Assembly (NCBI RefSeq): GCF_020731415.2
Contig: NZ_CP088273.1
Coordinates: 3,353,001-3,417,000 of the forward strand
DNA: 64,000 nucleotides
Direction of reading: 5' to 3'
DNA from: Phyllobacterium sp. T1293
GTDB lineage: Bacteria > Pseudomonadota > Alphaproteobacteria > Rhizobiales > Rhizobiaceae
Under the pieces are notes generated by a model, which did not search any database, had not been told where the DNA came from, and worked only from the letters and a program-made list of their open reading frames with translations. The first letter of the stretch is position 1, and every line of letters starts with the position of its first letter. Positions 47,640-57,247 of the stretch are shown piece by piece. Position numbers and translations under genes: made by a program.

Positions 47640-49151
47640 TTATTCGCTGATGATCTTGACCTTATCGCCGACCGAAACCGTACCGCCCGGTGGCAGGGCA
47701 TTGATCAGCCGGAAGAGATCGAGCTTACGGTCTGTTCCCATGATCTGGTTGGACAGGCTGGCAAGCGTATCGCCCGATTTGACCGTGATAACCCTGATAC
47801 GCAGCGGCTTGATATTGGCCTTTTCCTGCGGCGTCAGCAGATGAAAACTCTGCGTGACCGTTTGTGCAGCTGGCATCAATGCAGTGCTGCCCGTTGGTGC
47901 TGCTGTCAGGAAGCGATAGATACGATCGCCTGAGTTCACGACAAAAATATCGAATTCCCAGCGATCCGCTTTGGCCTTTGCCGATGCGGCAGGCAAGCCA
48001 TTGAAGGTCGTTGCCTTGACGCTGGCATTGTCGAGGCCCGTGACCCAGCCGCTGCGCATATAATCGACCATGGATGTCTTGCCGGATATCTGCGTTCCAT
48101 CGAAACGGATCGCGACTTCGCCGGGTCCTGTTGCCATGACAGCCGCTGCAGAATTGTCGATGACGAAACCGTCTGGAACCGTAAAGCTGACACCAAGCAG
48201 CGGATGCACGAAGGTGCGGCCGCGGACATAGCCTTCTTCGGGCGTGTCGCCATAGAGCAGCCCGTCAATGCCCTGCAGGAAGGAGTCGCGGTCTGTCGTA
48301 CCGACACCCGGCGCACCGATCTTGCGGGCATGGCCGCGCGCAAGCTCAATACGCTGCGGCGCCGAGGGATGGCTGGCAAGGAAGTCGAGGCTGGCATCGG
48401 TGGCGCCGGAGACATTGCGGAAATCCGAATAGGCGGCCATGGATTGCAGGAAGCGCGCGGCGGCAAAGGGATCATAACCGGCTTCACCGATCATCTTGAT
48501 GCCGATGGCGTCAGCCTGCAGTTCCTGATTGCGCGAGAATTGCGCCATGCGCAGCTTGCCGCGAATGAGGGCCTCGCGGCCCGCCTGATCATCCTGCAAA
48601 ACTTCCGACACAACACGCCCGGCGATAACCGCTTCCGCCTCGCGCTGTTGGCGTTCAACACCATGATTGGCGATGACGTGGCCCATTTCGTGGGCGATAA
48701 CAGCGGCGAGTTCCGCGCTGTCATTGGCCAAGGCGAGCAAGCCGCGTGTGACATAGAGATATCCGCCCGGCAGCGCGAAGGCATTGATATTGGGCGAATT
48801 CAGAATGGTGATGCGGTAGGTATGGGTCGGATTATCTGACACGGTGGTCAGATTGCCGACAACCTTGGCGACCATGCGCTCGAGCTTTGCATCCTTGTAC
48901 TCGCCGCCATAGGTGGCAAGGATACGCGGATGCTGTTCGGCACTGAGTTTTGCCAGTCGGTCATTCTTCGAGACGTTGTCAACGATGACAGGGCTGGACG
49001 ATGGTCCAAGCGCATCTTCCTTTGTTACATTCAGGACTTGGCAGCCCGACAGAAAGGCAAGCAGCAGCGTTGCCGAAGCCACAGTCGTGCCTCGCCCTGC
49101 CGGAAAGAACCGTCGATTGCCTGTCGGGAGAATGTGCGAGCCCAGAATCAT
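47640..49151 (-). CDS. M48 family zinc metalloprotease lipoprotein with C-terminal LysM
   Basis: A 503-residue periplasmic protease of the BepA/YfgC type, likely involved in outer-membrane protein quality control. The N-terminus has a lipoprotein signal (LLLAFLSGCQ, about residues 27-37). The zinc site is VIAHEMGHVIANHG (HExxH, near residue 157) with the downstream Glu helix around NQELQADAIGIKMIGEAG. After the protease domain a variable region leads to a LysM-like module (ITVKSGDTLASLSNQIMG...GDKVKIISE), which could hold peptidoglycan. It stands alone and is convergent with carD. Confidence 0.9.
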   Translation of the reverse strand: MILGSHILPTGNRRFFPAGRGTTVASATLLLAFLSGCQVLNVTKEDALGPSSSPVIVDNVSKNDRLAKLSAEQHPRILATYGGEYKDAKLERMVAKVVGNLTTVSDNPTHTYRITILNSPNINAFALPGGYLYVTRGLLALANDSAELAAVIAHEMGHVIANHGVERQQREAEAVIAGRVVSEVLQDDQAGREALIRGKLRMAQFSRNQELQADAIGIKMIGEAGYDPFAAARFLQSMAAYSDFRNVSGATDASLDFLASHPSAPQRIELARGHARKIGAPGVGTTDRDSFLQGIDGLLYGDTPEEGYVRGRTFVHPLLGVSFTVPDGFVIDNSAAAVMATGPGEVAIRFDGTQISGKTSMVDYMRSGWVTGLDNASVKATTFNGLPAASAKAKADRWEFDIFVVNSGDRIYRFLTAAPTGSTALMPAAQTVTQSFHLLTPQEKANIKPLRIRVITVKSGDTLASLSNQIMGTDRKLDLFRLINALPPGGTVSVGDKVKIISE

Positions 49152-49309
49152 GTCCTCATGTCGTACGGCGCCAGTGCCAACGCTAAAATCAAGTTCTCAC
49201 TCGTCTTTTGCCTGCGGAATCGGCGTGCTTACTTTCTAGCTAACCCGTTGAGCAGGCGGGAGCAAGAATTTCATTGATTTCTTATGAGACCCATTGAGTA
49301 CAAAATATG

Positions 49310-50071
49310 TCAAAGTGATAACTCTTGCGAGCCGAGATATTTTCGCAACAGCGCAGGACCCGTCGCCGATAACAATTCCCGTGCAGGTCCTGACGCTGCA
49401 ACCCGGCCATTTTCAAGGAAAAACAGGGTTGATGGGAGGCGCAGGGCATCTTCAGGGTGATGTGTGACCATGACAACGGTCATGCGAGTGTCTGTGTGTA
49501 ATTGCCCGATGAGATCAAGCATTTCATGGCGCAGCGCCGGACCTAGCGAAGCAAAGGCTTCATCCAGCAGCAGCACAGGCCGGTTGCGAACCAGCGCACG
49601 CGCAATGGCCACACGCTGACGCTCGCCTCCCGATAATGCCTGTGGTTTGCGCGTCTCTTTGCCGGCAAGACCAACTTTTGCGATGGCATCACGGATCGCG
49701 GCATGATCGGCTTCACCGAGCCGAAGATTGGATTTGCGGCCAAGACCGACATTGGCGGCCACATCGAGATGGGCAAACAGATTGTTGTCCTGAAACACCA
49801 TCGAAACCGGTCGTTGTGAGGGCTCGACCTCGGTCATGTCCTGATCGGCGATGAACACCCGGCCGGAAACCGGCGTTTCAAATCCGGCTATCAGATTGAG
49901 AACGGTCGACTTGCCTGCACCGCTTGGTCCAATGATCGCAGCGATGGATGATGGTTCGATGGCAAAGTCGAAATGCATGGCCATGTCGCCATAGTCGAAG
50001 CGAACGGCGTCAAGACGGATGGCCGCTCCACCTGCTTCTGTATTTGCCGTTAGATCAATCATCTCTATCAC
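49310..50071 (-). CDS. thiQ: thiamine ABC transporter ATPase
   Basis: ATPase of the ThiBPQ importer for thiamine and its phosphates, 253 residues. Walker [19 protein letters not shown]-loop [21 protein letters not shown] (the ThiQ-type DNNLF), signature [16 protein letters not shown], Walker [14 protein letters not shown] and H-loop MVTHHPEDA are all present. Its first codons overlap the thiP end by 17 bases (8 if the second ATG at 50062 is used), so the two are coupled. Last gene of the unit. Confidence 0.94.
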   Translation of the reverse strand: MIEMIDLTANTEAGGAAIRLDAVRFDYGDMAMHFDFAIEPSSIAAIIGPSGAGKSTVLNLIAGFETPVSGRVFIADQDMTEVEPSQRPVSMVFQDNNLFAHLDVAANVGLGRKSNLRLGEADHAAIRDAIAKVGLAGKETRKPQALSGGERQRVAIARALVRNRPVLLLDEAFASLGPALRHEMLDLIGQLHTDTRMTVVMVTHHPEDALRLPSTLFFLENGRVAASGPARELLSATGPALLRKYLGSQELSL

Positions 50072-51689
50072 TGTTCTGTCTGGCGAGGCTGGCGGCGCCG
50101 CGATCTGCCGTGAACATCAACAACAGGCACAGGGCGCCCAGGATCAGCGCCAATCCTGCTGCGTCCTGTGTGCGATAACTTCCCATGCGCTGCAAGAGCA
50201 GGAAAGGCAGGGTCTGGATGGAATCATTGCCGAAGAGCGCGATGGTTCCAAGATCGCCAAGCGACAGGGCCATGGCAAAGGCAAAGGCAACAGCTGTAGG
50301 CAGGCGCAAGACGGGCCAGTCGATCAGGCGCAGCCGGTCCCACCCTGATATGCCGAGTTGAAGGCAAAGCCTGTTGTGGCGGCTTGCGGCCGTATCCCAT
50401 GCCGGGCGCAAGATGCGGAAGGCGAAGGGTACGGCCATGGCAGCGTTGACGCAGATGACCATGACGGGAGCAAGGCTGAACGGGTCGATCGCATGGCGGG
50501 AGAGAATAAACCAGCCAGCCCCAATGACGATGGGCGGTACGACCATGATCAGGCTCGCGCCGAGATCCAGCGAACGTTCGAAAACGCCAGGTGCCGCTGC
50601 CTGCCTTTGGCTTTGCAGATATTCCCGCGCCATGACAAGTGAGAGTGAGATGAGCACAGAAAGGAGGGCGGCTCCAGCGCCAAGTACGATGCTTGTGACA
50701 ATGGCGCGCCAGACAGCAAATTCCGTCATTAGCCGGGACAGATCGGCACCTAACCCCGAAACAATGGTTCCTGCCATGGGAAGACCGACGAAGAGCAGGC
50801 CAAAGATGATTATTGCTGTATTGACGATTTTTGTCGTCCGGTTCGGCTGATCAAACCGCCGGGCAGTCGTTAGAAGACTGAAACCCTCTTCTGCCGGTTT
50901 GCCCGTCAGACTAAGCAGGAGCAGAACGGCTATCGTCAAGCTCAACTGCAGCAGTGTAAGCGATACGGCGCGGGCAATATCGAAATCAAAATGCAGGGAT
51001 TGATAGATCGCAACCTCCAGCGTGGTTGCGCGCGGCCCGCCGCCCAGTGTCAGGACGATGGTGAAAGATGTGATGCAGAGCATGAAGATCAGCCCGGCAA
51101 TACCGGAAAGATTGCGCCTGATAACAGGCCATTCGATCAGTTTGAACCGGGCCCAACTGCCCATGCCAAGCTGCGAGGATAGTTTCCAATAGTCGGAGGG
51201 AATGGAATCTAGGCTGGCAAGTATGAGCCGTGTCGCCAGGGGCAGGTTGAAAAAGACATGGGCTATCAGAATGCCGGTAAGGCCGTAAATATTGGGTCTG
51301 GCATCGATTCCAAGTCTGTCAAAACCAAAAGCAAGCAGGCCATTACGGCCATAAATGCTGGTGATGCCAAGGACGGCGACGAGCGCGGGCAGGGCCAATG
51401 GCAGGGCAAAAAGGCGTAAGATGAGCGCCCGGCCCGGAAAGACGGGATGTTCATGCAATGCGCGGGCGAGGGGAATGGCAAAGGCAACCGCAAGCAGCAT
51501 CGATAATAGCGCCTGCATGAGGGTAAAGCGCGCCACACGCCATAAATAGCTGTCGAAAGCCGCAAAGCCTTCGGTGCTTCCTCGCAGCGCTTCCACTGCA
51601 AGGCTGAGAAGAGCGCCACCCGCAAGCACTGCCAGAAAGGCGAGGGCGATGGCCCCGGCCCATGGTTTCAGCATGCGGGTGGCAGTCAT
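50055..51689 (-). CDS. thiP: thiamine ABC transporter permease
   Basis: A 544-residue membrane protein with about 12 hydrophobic segments in two homologous halves, as in ThiP and the FbpB-type permeases. EAA-like docking loops occur in both halves ([28 protein letters not shown] near residue 168 and [22 protein letters not shown] near residue 455). It begins four bases after thiB and overlaps thiQ, forming thiB-thiP-thiQ under one TPP riboswitch. Confidence 0.94.
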   Translation of the reverse strand: MTATRMLKPWAGAIALAFLAVLAGGALLSLAVEALRGSTEGFAAFDSYLWRVARFTLMQALLSMLLAVAFAIPLARALHEHPVFPGRALILRLFALPLALPALVAVLGITSIYGRNGLLAFGFDRLGIDARPNIYGLTGILIAHVFFNLPLATRLILASLDSIPSDYWKLSSQLGMGSWARFKLIEWPVIRRNLSGIAGLIFMLCITSFTIVLTLGGGPRATTLEVAIYQSLHFDFDIARAVSLTLLQLSLTIAVLLLLSLTGKPAEEGFSLLTTARRFDQPNRTTKIVNTAIIIFGLLFVGLPMAGTIVSGLGADLSRLMTEFAVWRAIVTSIVLGAGAALLSVLISLSLVMAREYLQSQRQAAAPGVFERSLDLGASLIMVVPPIVIGAGWFILSRHAIDPFSLAPVMVICVNAAMAVPFAFRILRPAWDTAASRHNRLCLQLGISGWDRLRLIDWPVLRLPTAVAFAFAMALSLGDLGTIALFGNDSIQTLPFLLLQRMGSYRTQDAAGLALILGALCLLLMFTADRGAASLARQNSDRDD

Positions 51690-51693
51690 GCTG

Positions 51694-52713
51694 CTACAGG
51701 CTCATGGCCGCAAGCCATTCATCGATCCAGGCTTTGCGGTTCCTGGCAACCTCTTCAGCTGGGAAGATCAGCGTCTTGACCGGTTTCACAAGGTTCTCGA
51801 AGGCTGGATTGAGGGCATCGGTGGTTTTGGCCGCAGGGTACATCCAGTTGTTTTCAGGAATGGCATCCTGAAATGCCGGACTGGTCATGAAGCTTAGAAA
51901 CTGCGCCGATAGCGGGTTTTTCGCACCGTTGACCGTTTGAGCCGCAACCTCGATCTGCAGGTAGTGCCCTTCGCTGAATGAAATCGCCTTGTAGCGATCC
52001 ACCCGTTCGGCGATCAGATGATAGGCCGGAGAGGTCGTATAGGAAAGAACGAGCGGTGCCTCGCCCTTGGTGAAGAGGCCATAGGCCTCGGACCAGCCCG
52101 GTGTGACGGTCAAAACGCGATTTTTCAGCTTGGCCCAGGCTTCACCGGCCTTATCGCCATAAACAGATTTAACCCAGAGAAGCAGGCCAAGACCCGGCGT
52201 CGAGGTGCGCGGGTCCTCGATGACGATTTTTTGCGTCGAATCGCCTTCCACAAGTTCTTTCAGAGTCTCGGGCGGCGTTTTCAGCTTTTCCGAATCATAA
52301 ATGACGGCGAAATAGCCGTAGTCATAGGGAACGAAAATATCGTCCTTATAGCCACCGGGGATATTCACCGCGCTGGTATCGATGCCATGGGGAGCAAAAA
52401 GATTGGTCTCTTTCGCTTCAAAGGTCAGGTTCGTGTCGAGCCCGAGAACAATATCCGCCTTTGTCGATTCGCCCTCGAGTTTGACGCGGTTGAGCAGCGC
52501 GACACCATCGGCAACGGCTACAAATTCCACCGTGCATGCACATTGCTTCTCGAAAGCCTCCTTGACCTTCGGTCCCGGACCCCATTCGGCGGTGAAGCTT
52601 TCATAGGTGTAAACGGTGAGTTTGCCTTCGGCTTGCGCCGCGCCAAGCGGCATGAGGCCGAGAATTGCGGTCAAAATAGCCGCCGTTTTTACAATAGTCT
52701 CAAATGGCCGCAT
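51694..52713 (-). CDS. thiB: thiamine-binding periplasmic protein
   Basis: A 339-residue periplasmic receptor that delivers thiamine, TMP or TPP to ThiPQ. A signal peptide (residues 1-~28, [16 protein letters not shown]) precedes the TbpA fold: [82 protein letters not shown]. It is the first gene after a TPP riboswitch on the same strand, which supports thiamine specificity over the similar iron-binding proteins. Confidence 0.95.
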   Translation of the reverse strand: MRPFETIVKTAAILTAILGLMPLGAAQAEGKLTVYTYESFTAEWGPGPKVKEAFEKQCACTVEFVAVADGVALLNRVKLEGESTKADIVLGLDTNLTFEAKETNLFAPHGIDTSAVNIPGGYKDDIFVPYDYGYFAVIYDSEKLKTPPETLKELVEGDSTQKIVIEDPRTSTPGLGLLLWVKSVYGDKAGEAWAKLKNRVLTVTPGWSEAYGLFTKGEAPLVLSYTTSPAYHLIAERVDRYKAISFSEGHYLQIEVAAQTVNGAKNPLSAQFLSFMTSPAFQDAIPENNWMYPAAKTTDALNPAFENLVKPVKTLIFPAEEVARNRKAWIDEWLAAMSL

Positions 52714-52770
52714 CGGCGCCTCCTATCGTTCATGGTTCAAAAGGATTGGTGCGCCGGCAAATCTGCCGCG

Positions 52771-52870
52771 TCTAATCCCTCCGCCGGTACAAACCGGATC
52801 AGGTTCCGCGGGTTGGCAGGGTTTCCCCTGAAGCCTCTCAGCCGGTCGATCACACCCGGCACCCCGTTAG
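52771..52870 (-). ncRNA. TPP (thi-box) riboswitch controlling thiBPQ
   Basis: The reverse strand carries the conserved thi-box elements in order: ACGGGGTGCC, GGCTGAGAGG, AACCCGCGGAACCTGATCCGG and GTACCGGCGGAGGGATTA (5' segment at 52868, 3' segment ending near 52771). CTGAGA binds the pyrimidine and the GCGGAGGGATTAG end closes helix P1. About 57 bases separate it from thiB. In proteobacteria thi-boxes lower expression when TPP is plentiful. Confidence 0.95.
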
Positions 52871-53035
52871 AGCACCGCAAGGATAGAGGTTCGGCCAGAG
52901 CGGTGCAAGCGGTCGATACTTATGAAATCCTTATGTTTTGCCCAATCTGCCAAATCGAAAGCTGACATTCCCGGCTCTATCTTCCGCCGCGAAAACGTCC
53001 CCTCACGGCCTGTTTTCCAAAAGAAAGGTTCAATC

Positions 53036-53224
53036 ATGTTTCGGGGTCATGGCTTTTATCATTCCGGCGTCAGGGTTCAGCAGAGTGCAGCCTCAAGGAA
53101 TAATTCGATGCGCTTGCGTCTCCGCCGTCAAAAATTCCTCGCGGCACTCAATCCAAGCCTGTTTCTGGCCGTGGGTGTTGCGATTGCAGGCATTGCGGCA
53201 ATCCTGCTTGGTCGGCTGGGGTAG
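53036..53224 (+). CDS. small membrane protein, hypothetical
   Basis: A 62-residue product from the ATG at 53036, with AAAGG seven bases upstream. It has a polar, basic first half (SMRLRLRRQKFLAA) and a single hydrophobic helix (LFLAVGVAIAGIAAILLG, about residues 42-60). It lies between the divergent thi riboswitch and thiamine pyrophosphokinase, 54 bases before the latter, so cotranscription is likely. No family recognised. Confidence 0.4.
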   Translation: MFRGHGFYHSGVRVQQSAASRNNSMRLRLRRQKFLAALNPSLFLAVGVAIAGIAAILLGRLG

Positions 53225-53278
53225 AACCGCTTCACGCAAGCCCTGTGCGACCGGCTTTTGCCATGCTATGGCCGGTGC

Positions 53279-53905
53279 ATGAGCAAATTCGTTCTTCTCC
53301 TTGGTGGCACCGTTCACGTTACCGATCGTCTTCGGCGTCTCGTGGCGGGAGCGCGCATTCTTGCCGCCGATGGTGGGATAGTCCATGCGGGCGCGCTGGG
53401 CCTTGAACCGGAGCTGTGGCTGGGCGATTTCGATTCGACATCGCCTGAGTTGGCAGAACGCTACGCCCACATACCACGTTCGGTATTTCCTGCGGCCAAA
53501 GACATGACCGATGGCGAACTGGCGCTCAATGAAGCCTACCGGCTGGGGGCGACGGAAGTGATTCTCTGCGGCGCTTTTGGCGGTGAACGCACCGATCATA
53601 CGCTGCTGCATCTGACCATGGCGACCCGTTATGCGGCGGAAGGCCGAAAGATCATCCTGTCGAGCGGAACCGAAGAAGCACACCCTCTGGTTGCAGGGGA
53701 ATATTCGTTCGATTTTGCTGACGGAACTGTGTTCAGCATTGTTGCATTTACGTCCATGCGTGGATTATTTATCCATGGTGCGCGATGGCCGCTGGAAAAT
53801 ATGGAACTTTCTTTCGGTTCATCGCTTACAGTGTCGAATGCCGTGTGTGGAAATCTCCACGTATCGCTTCGTTCAGGCAATGCAGTTCTGATTGCGGCGC
53901 CGTAA
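53279..53905 (+). CDS. thiN: thiamine pyrophosphokinase
   Basis: Transfers pyrophosphate from ATP to thiamine to make TPP directly, a salvage route that does not need ThiE/ThiL. The 208-residue protein has ILAADGGIVHAGALGLEPELWLGDFDST (ATP and metal site, residues ~31-58), AAKDMTDGELALNEAYRLGA, GAFGGERTDHTLLHL and TSMRGLFIHGARWPLEN, all diagnostic. The ATG at 53279 is the family start. Position beside the thiamine importer, on the opposite strand, makes an import-and-activate module. Confidence 0.94.
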   Translation: MSKFVLLLGGTVHVTDRLRRLVAGARILAADGGIVHAGALGLEPELWLGDFDSTSPELAERYAHIPRSVFPAAKDMTDGELALNEAYRLGATEVILCGAFGGERTDHTLLHLTMATRYAAEGRKIILSSGTEEAHPLVAGEYSFDFADGTVFSIVAFTSMRGLFIHGARWPLENMELSFGSSLTVSNAVCGNLHVSLRSGNAVLIAAP

Positions 53906-54008
53906 AATTGCCCAACGCTTGTAAAACAAAGCGGAAAATGCAATTCTTGCGGTACAGCATTGGGGACGCAAGCTGGTAGGTTTAGTTTTAAAACGGGAGA
54001 GGTCTTCC

Positions 54009-54305
54009 ATGTTGAAAAGTTTGTCGACAGTAGCAGTTGCAGCCGTTCTGGCACTTTCAGTGGCTGGTTGTACAACTGGTGAGCAGCGCGCTGCAGGTTA
54101 TGGTGTTGGCGGTGCAGCCCTTGGCGCATTGGCCGGTGGTGCAATCGGTGGTGGCCGTGGCGCACTTGCTGGTGCAGCTATCGGTGGTGTTGGCGGCGTT
54201 GCCGTTGGTGCCGCAACAGCCAACAATGATGGTGGTGGCCGTCGTTATTGCACATACGAAAACCGCTATGGCGAGCGTTATCGCGCACCTTGCCGCGGTT
54301 ACTAA
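54009..54305 (+). CDS. glycine-zipper lipoprotein, copy 1
   Basis: A 98-residue lipoprotein. The signal MLKSLSTVAVAAVLALSVAGC has a lipobox (VAGC), followed by GYGVGGAALGALAGGAIGGGRGALAGAAIGG, a glycine-zipper segment of the OmpA/SlyB/YMGG type that inserts in membranes. The C-terminus has two Cys (RRYCTYENRYGERYRAPCRGY). ACGGGAGAG precedes the ATG. A terminator at 54330 follows. A second, similar gene lies immediately downstream. Confidence 0.85.
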   Translation: MLKSLSTVAVAAVLALSVAGCTTGEQRAAGYGVGGAALGALAGGAIGGGRGALAGAAIGGVGGVAVGAATANNDGGGRRYCTYENRYGERYRAPCRGY

Positions 54306-54329
54306 TTCTTCCCCATCAGGGAATACAGG

Positions 54330-54357
54330 ACAGGCCGGGAAACCGGCCTGTTTCTGT
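54330..54357 (+). terminator. terminator after lipoprotein copy 1
   Basis: Stem ACAGGCCGG (54330-54338) / CCGGCCTGT (54343-54351), GAAA loop, then TTCTGTTT. Confidence 0.8.
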
Positions 54358-54451
54358 TTGTGGGCCCTGAGAGCCTGCCAAGGCCGATCTTTCTTCTGCC
54401 GCATTAGGGCTTCAAGGTTTGCCTGCTATATTCATGTTGAGAGGATTCACA

Positions 54452-54826
54452 ATGGGTTTTCGTTTAACCGCGATTGCGGTTTCAGCGCTTCTGGCCATGT
54501 CATTGGCCGGCTGTGAAACGAGCGAACAGAACCAGCGTGCCGGGACGGGCGCGTTGATCGGTGGCGGTGTTGGTGCGCTTGCCGGACAGGCACTCGGACA
54601 TAATACCAAAAGCACTGTGATTGGTGCGGCCGGCGGCGCGCTTCTGGGTGCAGCTGTTGGTACAGCAACAACTCCCAGTGGCAGCGGTAATGGCAATCAA
54701 AACCTTTGCCGTTATCAGAGGCCCGATGGCAGCATCTACAATGCTCCCTGTGAAGGCAATGGTGGCCGTGGTGCAGCCTATGGCGGTTACAACAATGGCG
54801 GTGGCTACAACAACGGCGGCTACTAA
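54452..54826 (+). CDS. glycine-zipper lipoprotein, copy 2
   Basis: A 124-residue lipoprotein starting MGFRLTAIAVSALLAMSLAGC (lipobox LAGC), then AGTGALIGGGVGALAGQALG, VIGAAGGALLGAAVG (glycine zipper), a Cys pair flanking YQRPDGSIYNAPC, and a Gly/Asn/Tyr-rich end (YGGYNNGGGYNNGGY). GAGAGGA precedes the ATG at 54452. Architecture and terminator match the preceding gene, so the two look like an old tandem duplication. Confidence 0.85.
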   Translation: MGFRLTAIAVSALLAMSLAGCETSEQNQRAGTGALIGGGVGALAGQALGHNTKSTVIGAAGGALLGAAVGTATTPSGSGNGNQNLCRYQRPDGSIYNAPCEGNGGRGAAYGGYNNGGGYNNGGY

Positions 54827-54856
54827 GCAGCCAGCCCCGTTGCTGAATGAATGCAG

Positions 54857-54886
54857 ACAGGCCGGATTCCGGCCTGTTCTGTTTTA
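54857..54886 (+). terminator. terminator after lipoprotein copy 2
   Basis: Stem ACAGGCCGG (54857-54865) / CCGGCCTGT (54869-54877), ATT loop, then TCTGTTTT. The stem is identical to that after copy 1. Confidence 0.8.
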
Positions 54887-54987
54887 TATGGTAAAGATAT
54901 TTGACAGCGGCGCCAATCTCGCCGACAAGCGCCCGTCGGCAGTGATGTCAGGCAATAGCGCTCATTTTCCAGAACTGAAAAAACTCC

Positions 54988-56805
54988 ATGGCTCCTCCAC
55001 TTCTTCGTCTTGACCGGATTGCATTGACGTTTGGCGGCACACCGCTTTTGACCGATGCGGCTATTTCCGTCAGCGAGGGCGACCGTATCGCCCTTGTTGG
55101 CCGCAACGGTTCGGGCAAGTCAACCTTGCTGAAAATCGCGGCGGGCTTTATTGCGCCAACCGACGGCGAAGTGTTCCGCCACCCCGGCGTGACGGTTCGC
55201 TATCTGGCTCAGGCGCCCGATATGGAAGGCTTTGCCAATGTCCGCGACTATGTTGAAGCAGGTCTTGGACCGGCGGATGATCTCTACCGGGTCAGTTACA
55301 TCCTCGAACATCTCGGCCTGACTGGAGAAGAAAAGCCTGACAATCTGTCGGGCGGCGAAGCGCGCCGTGCGGCATTGGCCAAGGTTCTGGCACCGCAGCC
55401 GGATATCCTGCTTCTCGATGAGCCAACCAATCATCTGGATTTGACAACCATTGAATGGCTGGAAGGTGAACTCAGGCAGATCCGCTCCAGTATCGTGGTC
55501 ATCTCCCACGACCGGCGCTTTCTCGAAAACATCAGCCGCTCCACTGTCTGGCTTGATCGCGGTGTTACGAAACGGCTCGATCAGGGTTTTGGCGCCTTCG
55601 AAGAATGGCGCGACAAGGTGCTTGAGGAAGAAGAGCGCGATCTGCACAAGCTTGGCCGCCAGATCGTGCGCGAAGAACATTGGTTACGGTACGGCGTTAC
55701 GGCACGGCGCAAACGCAACATGCGCCGCCTCGGCGAGTTGCACACGATGCGCGGCGAATTCCGCAATCATCGCCGCGCGCAGGGAACGGCGGTTCTTAAA
55801 GCCAGCGACAGCAAGGAATCCGGCAAGCTGGTCATTGAGGCGGAACATCTGGTCAAGGCTTACGGCGAGCGCGTGCTCGTCAAGGATTTCTCCACCCGTA
55901 TCCAGCGCGGCAACTGTGTCGGCTTTGTTGGCCCGAACGGTGTTGGCAAGACCACGCTTCTCTCCATGCTGACGGGTCTGCTGGCACCCGATAGCGGTTT
56001 TATCCGTCTCGGGACCAATCTCGAAATTGCTGTGCTTGATCAGAAGCGCGATAGTCTCAACCTTGAGCAGACGCTTTCCGATTATCTGACCGATGGTCGC
56101 GGCGAGAATGTCATTGTCAATGGCGAGCAGCGCCATGTGGCGTCCTATATGAAGGACTTCCTGTTCCAGCCGGAGCAGCTGCGCACGCCGATCCGCGAAC
56201 TCTCCGGTGGTGAAAGGGCGCGGCTGATGCTGGCGCGCGTCCTCGCGCGTCCGGCCAATCTGCTGGTACTCGACGAGCCGACCAACGATCTCGATATGGA
56301 AACGCTTGATCTCCTGCAGGAGCTGGTTTCCGGTTTTGCCGGAACGGTGCTGCTGGTCAGCCATGATCGCGATTTCCTTGACCGTACCGTAACGTCAGTG
56401 ATCGCGCCTGAGGGCGATGGCCGCTGGCTGGAATATGCTGGTGGGTATACGGATATGCTGGCACAGCGCAAGGAAGCGCTGGCGACGCGCAAAGACCTTA
56501 AGGCAACCAAGCCACAAACGTCTGCCGATGCCTCCGGTGAAAAGCCAACGGCGCAGCGCGAGGAAAAGCGCAAGCTTTCCTACAAGCAGAAATTTGCGCT
56601 GGAGAATCTGCCGGGCAAGATGGAGGCATTGCACGCCGATATCCACAAGCTTGAGGCGAAGCTGGCTGACCCCAATCTTTTTGCCAAGAACCCGCAGCTT
56701 TTCAACAAGACAGTCGAGGAGATCGGCAAAAAACGGCATGACCTCGAACGTTTCGAGGAAGAGTGGCTGGAACTCGAAATGCTGCGCGAGGAAATCGGCG
56801 GCTAG
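54988..56805 (+). CDS. ABC-F family ATPase (Uup-like)
   Basis: A 605-residue soluble tandem ABC ATPase of the ribosome-associated ABC-F family. Walker A motifs are GRNGSGKSTLLK (~residue 40) and GPNGVGKTTLLS (~315), signatures NLSGGEARRAALAKVLA and ELSGGERARLMLARVLA, Walker B LLLDEPTNHLDLTT and LVLDEPTNDLDMET. The linker (EEEERDLHKLGRQIVREEHWLRYGVTARRKRNMRRL) is the P-site tRNA interaction motif region. The basic segment after residue 510 leads to a Uup-type C-terminal coiled coil. No membrane partner, as expected for ABC-F. Confidence 0.93.
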   Translation: MAPPLLRLDRIALTFGGTPLLTDAAISVSEGDRIALVGRNGSGKSTLLKIAAGFIAPTDGEVFRHPGVTVRYLAQAPDMEGFANVRDYVEAGLGPADDLYRVSYILEHLGLTGEEKPDNLSGGEARRAALAKVLAPQPDILLLDEPTNHLDLTTIEWLEGELRQIRSSIVVISHDRRFLENISRSTVWLDRGVTKRLDQGFGAFEEWRDKVLEEEERDLHKLGRQIVREEHWLRYGVTARRKRNMRRLGELHTMRGEFRNHRRAQGTAVLKASDSKESGKLVIEAEHLVKAYGERVLVKDFSTRIQRGNCVGFVGPNGVGKTTLLSMLTGLLAPDSGFIRLGTNLEIAVLDQKRDSLNLEQTLSDYLTDGRGENVIVNGEQRHVASYMKDFLFQPEQLRTPIRELSGGERARLMLARVLARPANLLVLDEPTNDLDMETLDLLQELVSGFAGTVLLVSHDRDFLDRTVTSVIAPEGDGRWLEYAGGYTDMLAQRKEALATRKDLKATKPQTSADASGEKPTAQREEKRKLSYKQKFALENLPGKMEALHADIHKLEAKLADPNLFAKNPQLFNKTVEEIGKKRHDLERFEEEWLELEMLREEIGG

Positions 56806-56854
56806 AGCAGTTTCCGTTTAAACAGGGCTGCTCCAGCTTCGTTACCTAACGATC

Positions 56855-57220
56855 TTAATTGGCCTTTGGCGCAATCTTTGCAGCGAGGTTCTCGATACGG
56901 GTTGTGACCTCGGAAAGAACACCTGTTATTGCCGTGTCGTTCTTATCTGCTTTTTGCAGAGCCTCGTCACGGCTCTTGCGCAGGGCATCGGCTTCGTTTT
57001 CAAGGCCTTTCACGCGCATCTGCAATTCGTGCAATTCATCCGTGATCATAATGCCAGCCATGACAGTCAGGCGCAGGTCACCAATTTCACCAAATGATGA
57101 TTTAAGGTGCGTAACGTAACGGTCGAACCGTTCGGCAAGGCCAGTCAGGTGTTGCTCCTGGCCTTCGTCACAGGCCATCCGGTATGCTTTGCCGTCAATC
57201 GTAACTGTTACAGTGGCCAT
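56855..57220 (-). CDS. zapA: cell division protein ZapA
   Basis: A 121-residue FtsZ-ring-associated protein. The N-terminal ZapA globular part (ATVTVTIDGKAYRMACDEGQEQHLTGLAERFDRYV, residues ~2-36) is followed by a long helix and coiled coil (DELHELQMRVKGLENEADALRKSRDEALQ), as expected for the dimer-tetramer. The ATG at 57220 is the family start, with AAAGAGA upstream. It follows the DUF4164 gene by 27 bases. 6S RNA and ygfA, which often follow zapA in proteobacteria, are not here: a convergent ABC-F gene is 50 bases away. Confidence 0.93.
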   Translation of the reverse strand: MATVTVTIDGKAYRMACDEGQEQHLTGLAERFDRYVTHLKSSFGEIGDLRLTVMAGIMITDELHELQMRVKGLENEADALRKSRDEALQKADKNDTAITGVLSEVTTRIENLAAKIAPKAN

Positions 57221-57247
57221 GGTCGTCTCTTTCAACTGATGTCGATA

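Noticed and set aside
52018..52965. 315-codon plus-strand frame across thiB and the TPP riboswitch
   Set aside because: It crosses a conserved riboswitch and is antisense to a clear ThiB.
56806..56854. 6S RNA gene (ssrS) downstream of zapA
   Set aside because: Only about 50 bases separate zapA from the convergent ABC-F gene, too short for a ~160-nt RNA.
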